From Diadema setosum (Eukaryota; Echinodermata; Echinoidea; Diadematoida; Diadematidae): DNA of 64,000 nt. The DNA is taken from positions 18,375,650 to 18,439,649 of the forward strand of contig CM067069.1 in assembly GCA_033980235.1 (NCBI GenBank), given 5' to 3'. A program made the translations under genes and the position numbers. The notes under the pieces were generated by a model. It saw only the letters and a program-made list of their open reading frames with translations. It made no database searches and was not told the origin of the DNA. This document shows positions 63,680-64,000 of the stretch, piece after piece. Positions within the stretch are counted from its first letter, which is position 1. Each line of letters starts with the position of its first letter.

Positions 63680-64000
63680 TTAAAAGGATGGTACAGTATT
63701 GGTGGAGATGAAAATTGGGCTATTATTTTTTTGTGAGATACCAAGAAAACGCTTATGAAATAGTACAGAGCATACCATTTTAAGAGGAATTCAAAGTTTA
63801 TATGATGAAAATCGGGTTTACAATAGCTGAAACATCCAAGAACAAAGTAAAACAAAACGATCGTAATAAAATGTGGGTCCCACACTTTATTAGGATCACT
63901 CTGTTTTGGATATCTCAGCCATTTCAAAATCAATTTTCATAAAATAAACGGTGAAATCCTCATGGAATTACATGCTCCATCATATTTCATAAGAGGTTTC
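63680..64000. mobile_element. TTAA-starting repeat, cut by window end
   Basis: Starts TTAAAAGGATGGTACAGT, resembling the ends of the other TTAA-flanked families in the window. The text resembles an abundant echinoid repeat from memory. The right end lies outside the window, so structure is unconfirmed. Confidence 0.4.

Overview
The window is metazoan, from an intron-rich genome, and most likely from an echinoderm such as a sea urchin. It lies entirely inside one gene, a PBC-class TALE homeobox gene (PBX/extradenticle), on the + strand. The organism call is an inference. It rests on invertebrate-type PBC residues ([13 protein letters not shown] after the homeodomain, as in fly Exd), AT-rich introns full of long C/G homopolymers and trinucleotide microsatellites, and short foldback repeats of a kind I associate with echinoid genomes.

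Five PBX exons are readable with canonical splice sites and compatible phases: 42468-42718, 45160-45350, 47503-47638, 49728-50048 and 52376-52513. Together they give 345 complete residues. They run from the point equivalent to human PBX1 residue 89, through the alanine tract, PBC-B and the whole TALE homeodomain, into the C-terminal tail. Exons for the first ~88 residues and the last exon(s) were not found, so I place them outside the window. Positions 1-42467 would then be part of a very large intron, and 52514-64000 the start of another long intron.

Layout: 1-42467 is non-coding intron with microsatellites, purine/pyrimidine tracts, scattered MITE-like foldback elements and several compact non-repetitive blocks that look like regulatory candidates. 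These include a PBX-HOX octamer pair and a PBX-MEIS decamer. 42468-52513 is the compact coding part, with introns of 2.1-2.5 kb. 52514-64000 is repeat-dominated: a CpG-rich CCGACGA block, a ~0.65 kb diverged tandem repeat, and a ~1.69 kb unit present twice nearly intact (55904-57590 and 58414-60104) and twice more as fragments, with a tRNA-like SINE and a hAT-like MITE between copies.

I found no second protein-coding gene, tRNA/rRNA gene, CRISPR array or other self-contained system. The notable material is repeat and hairpin architecture, the candidate autoregulatory sites, and the splice layout of the C-terminal exon.
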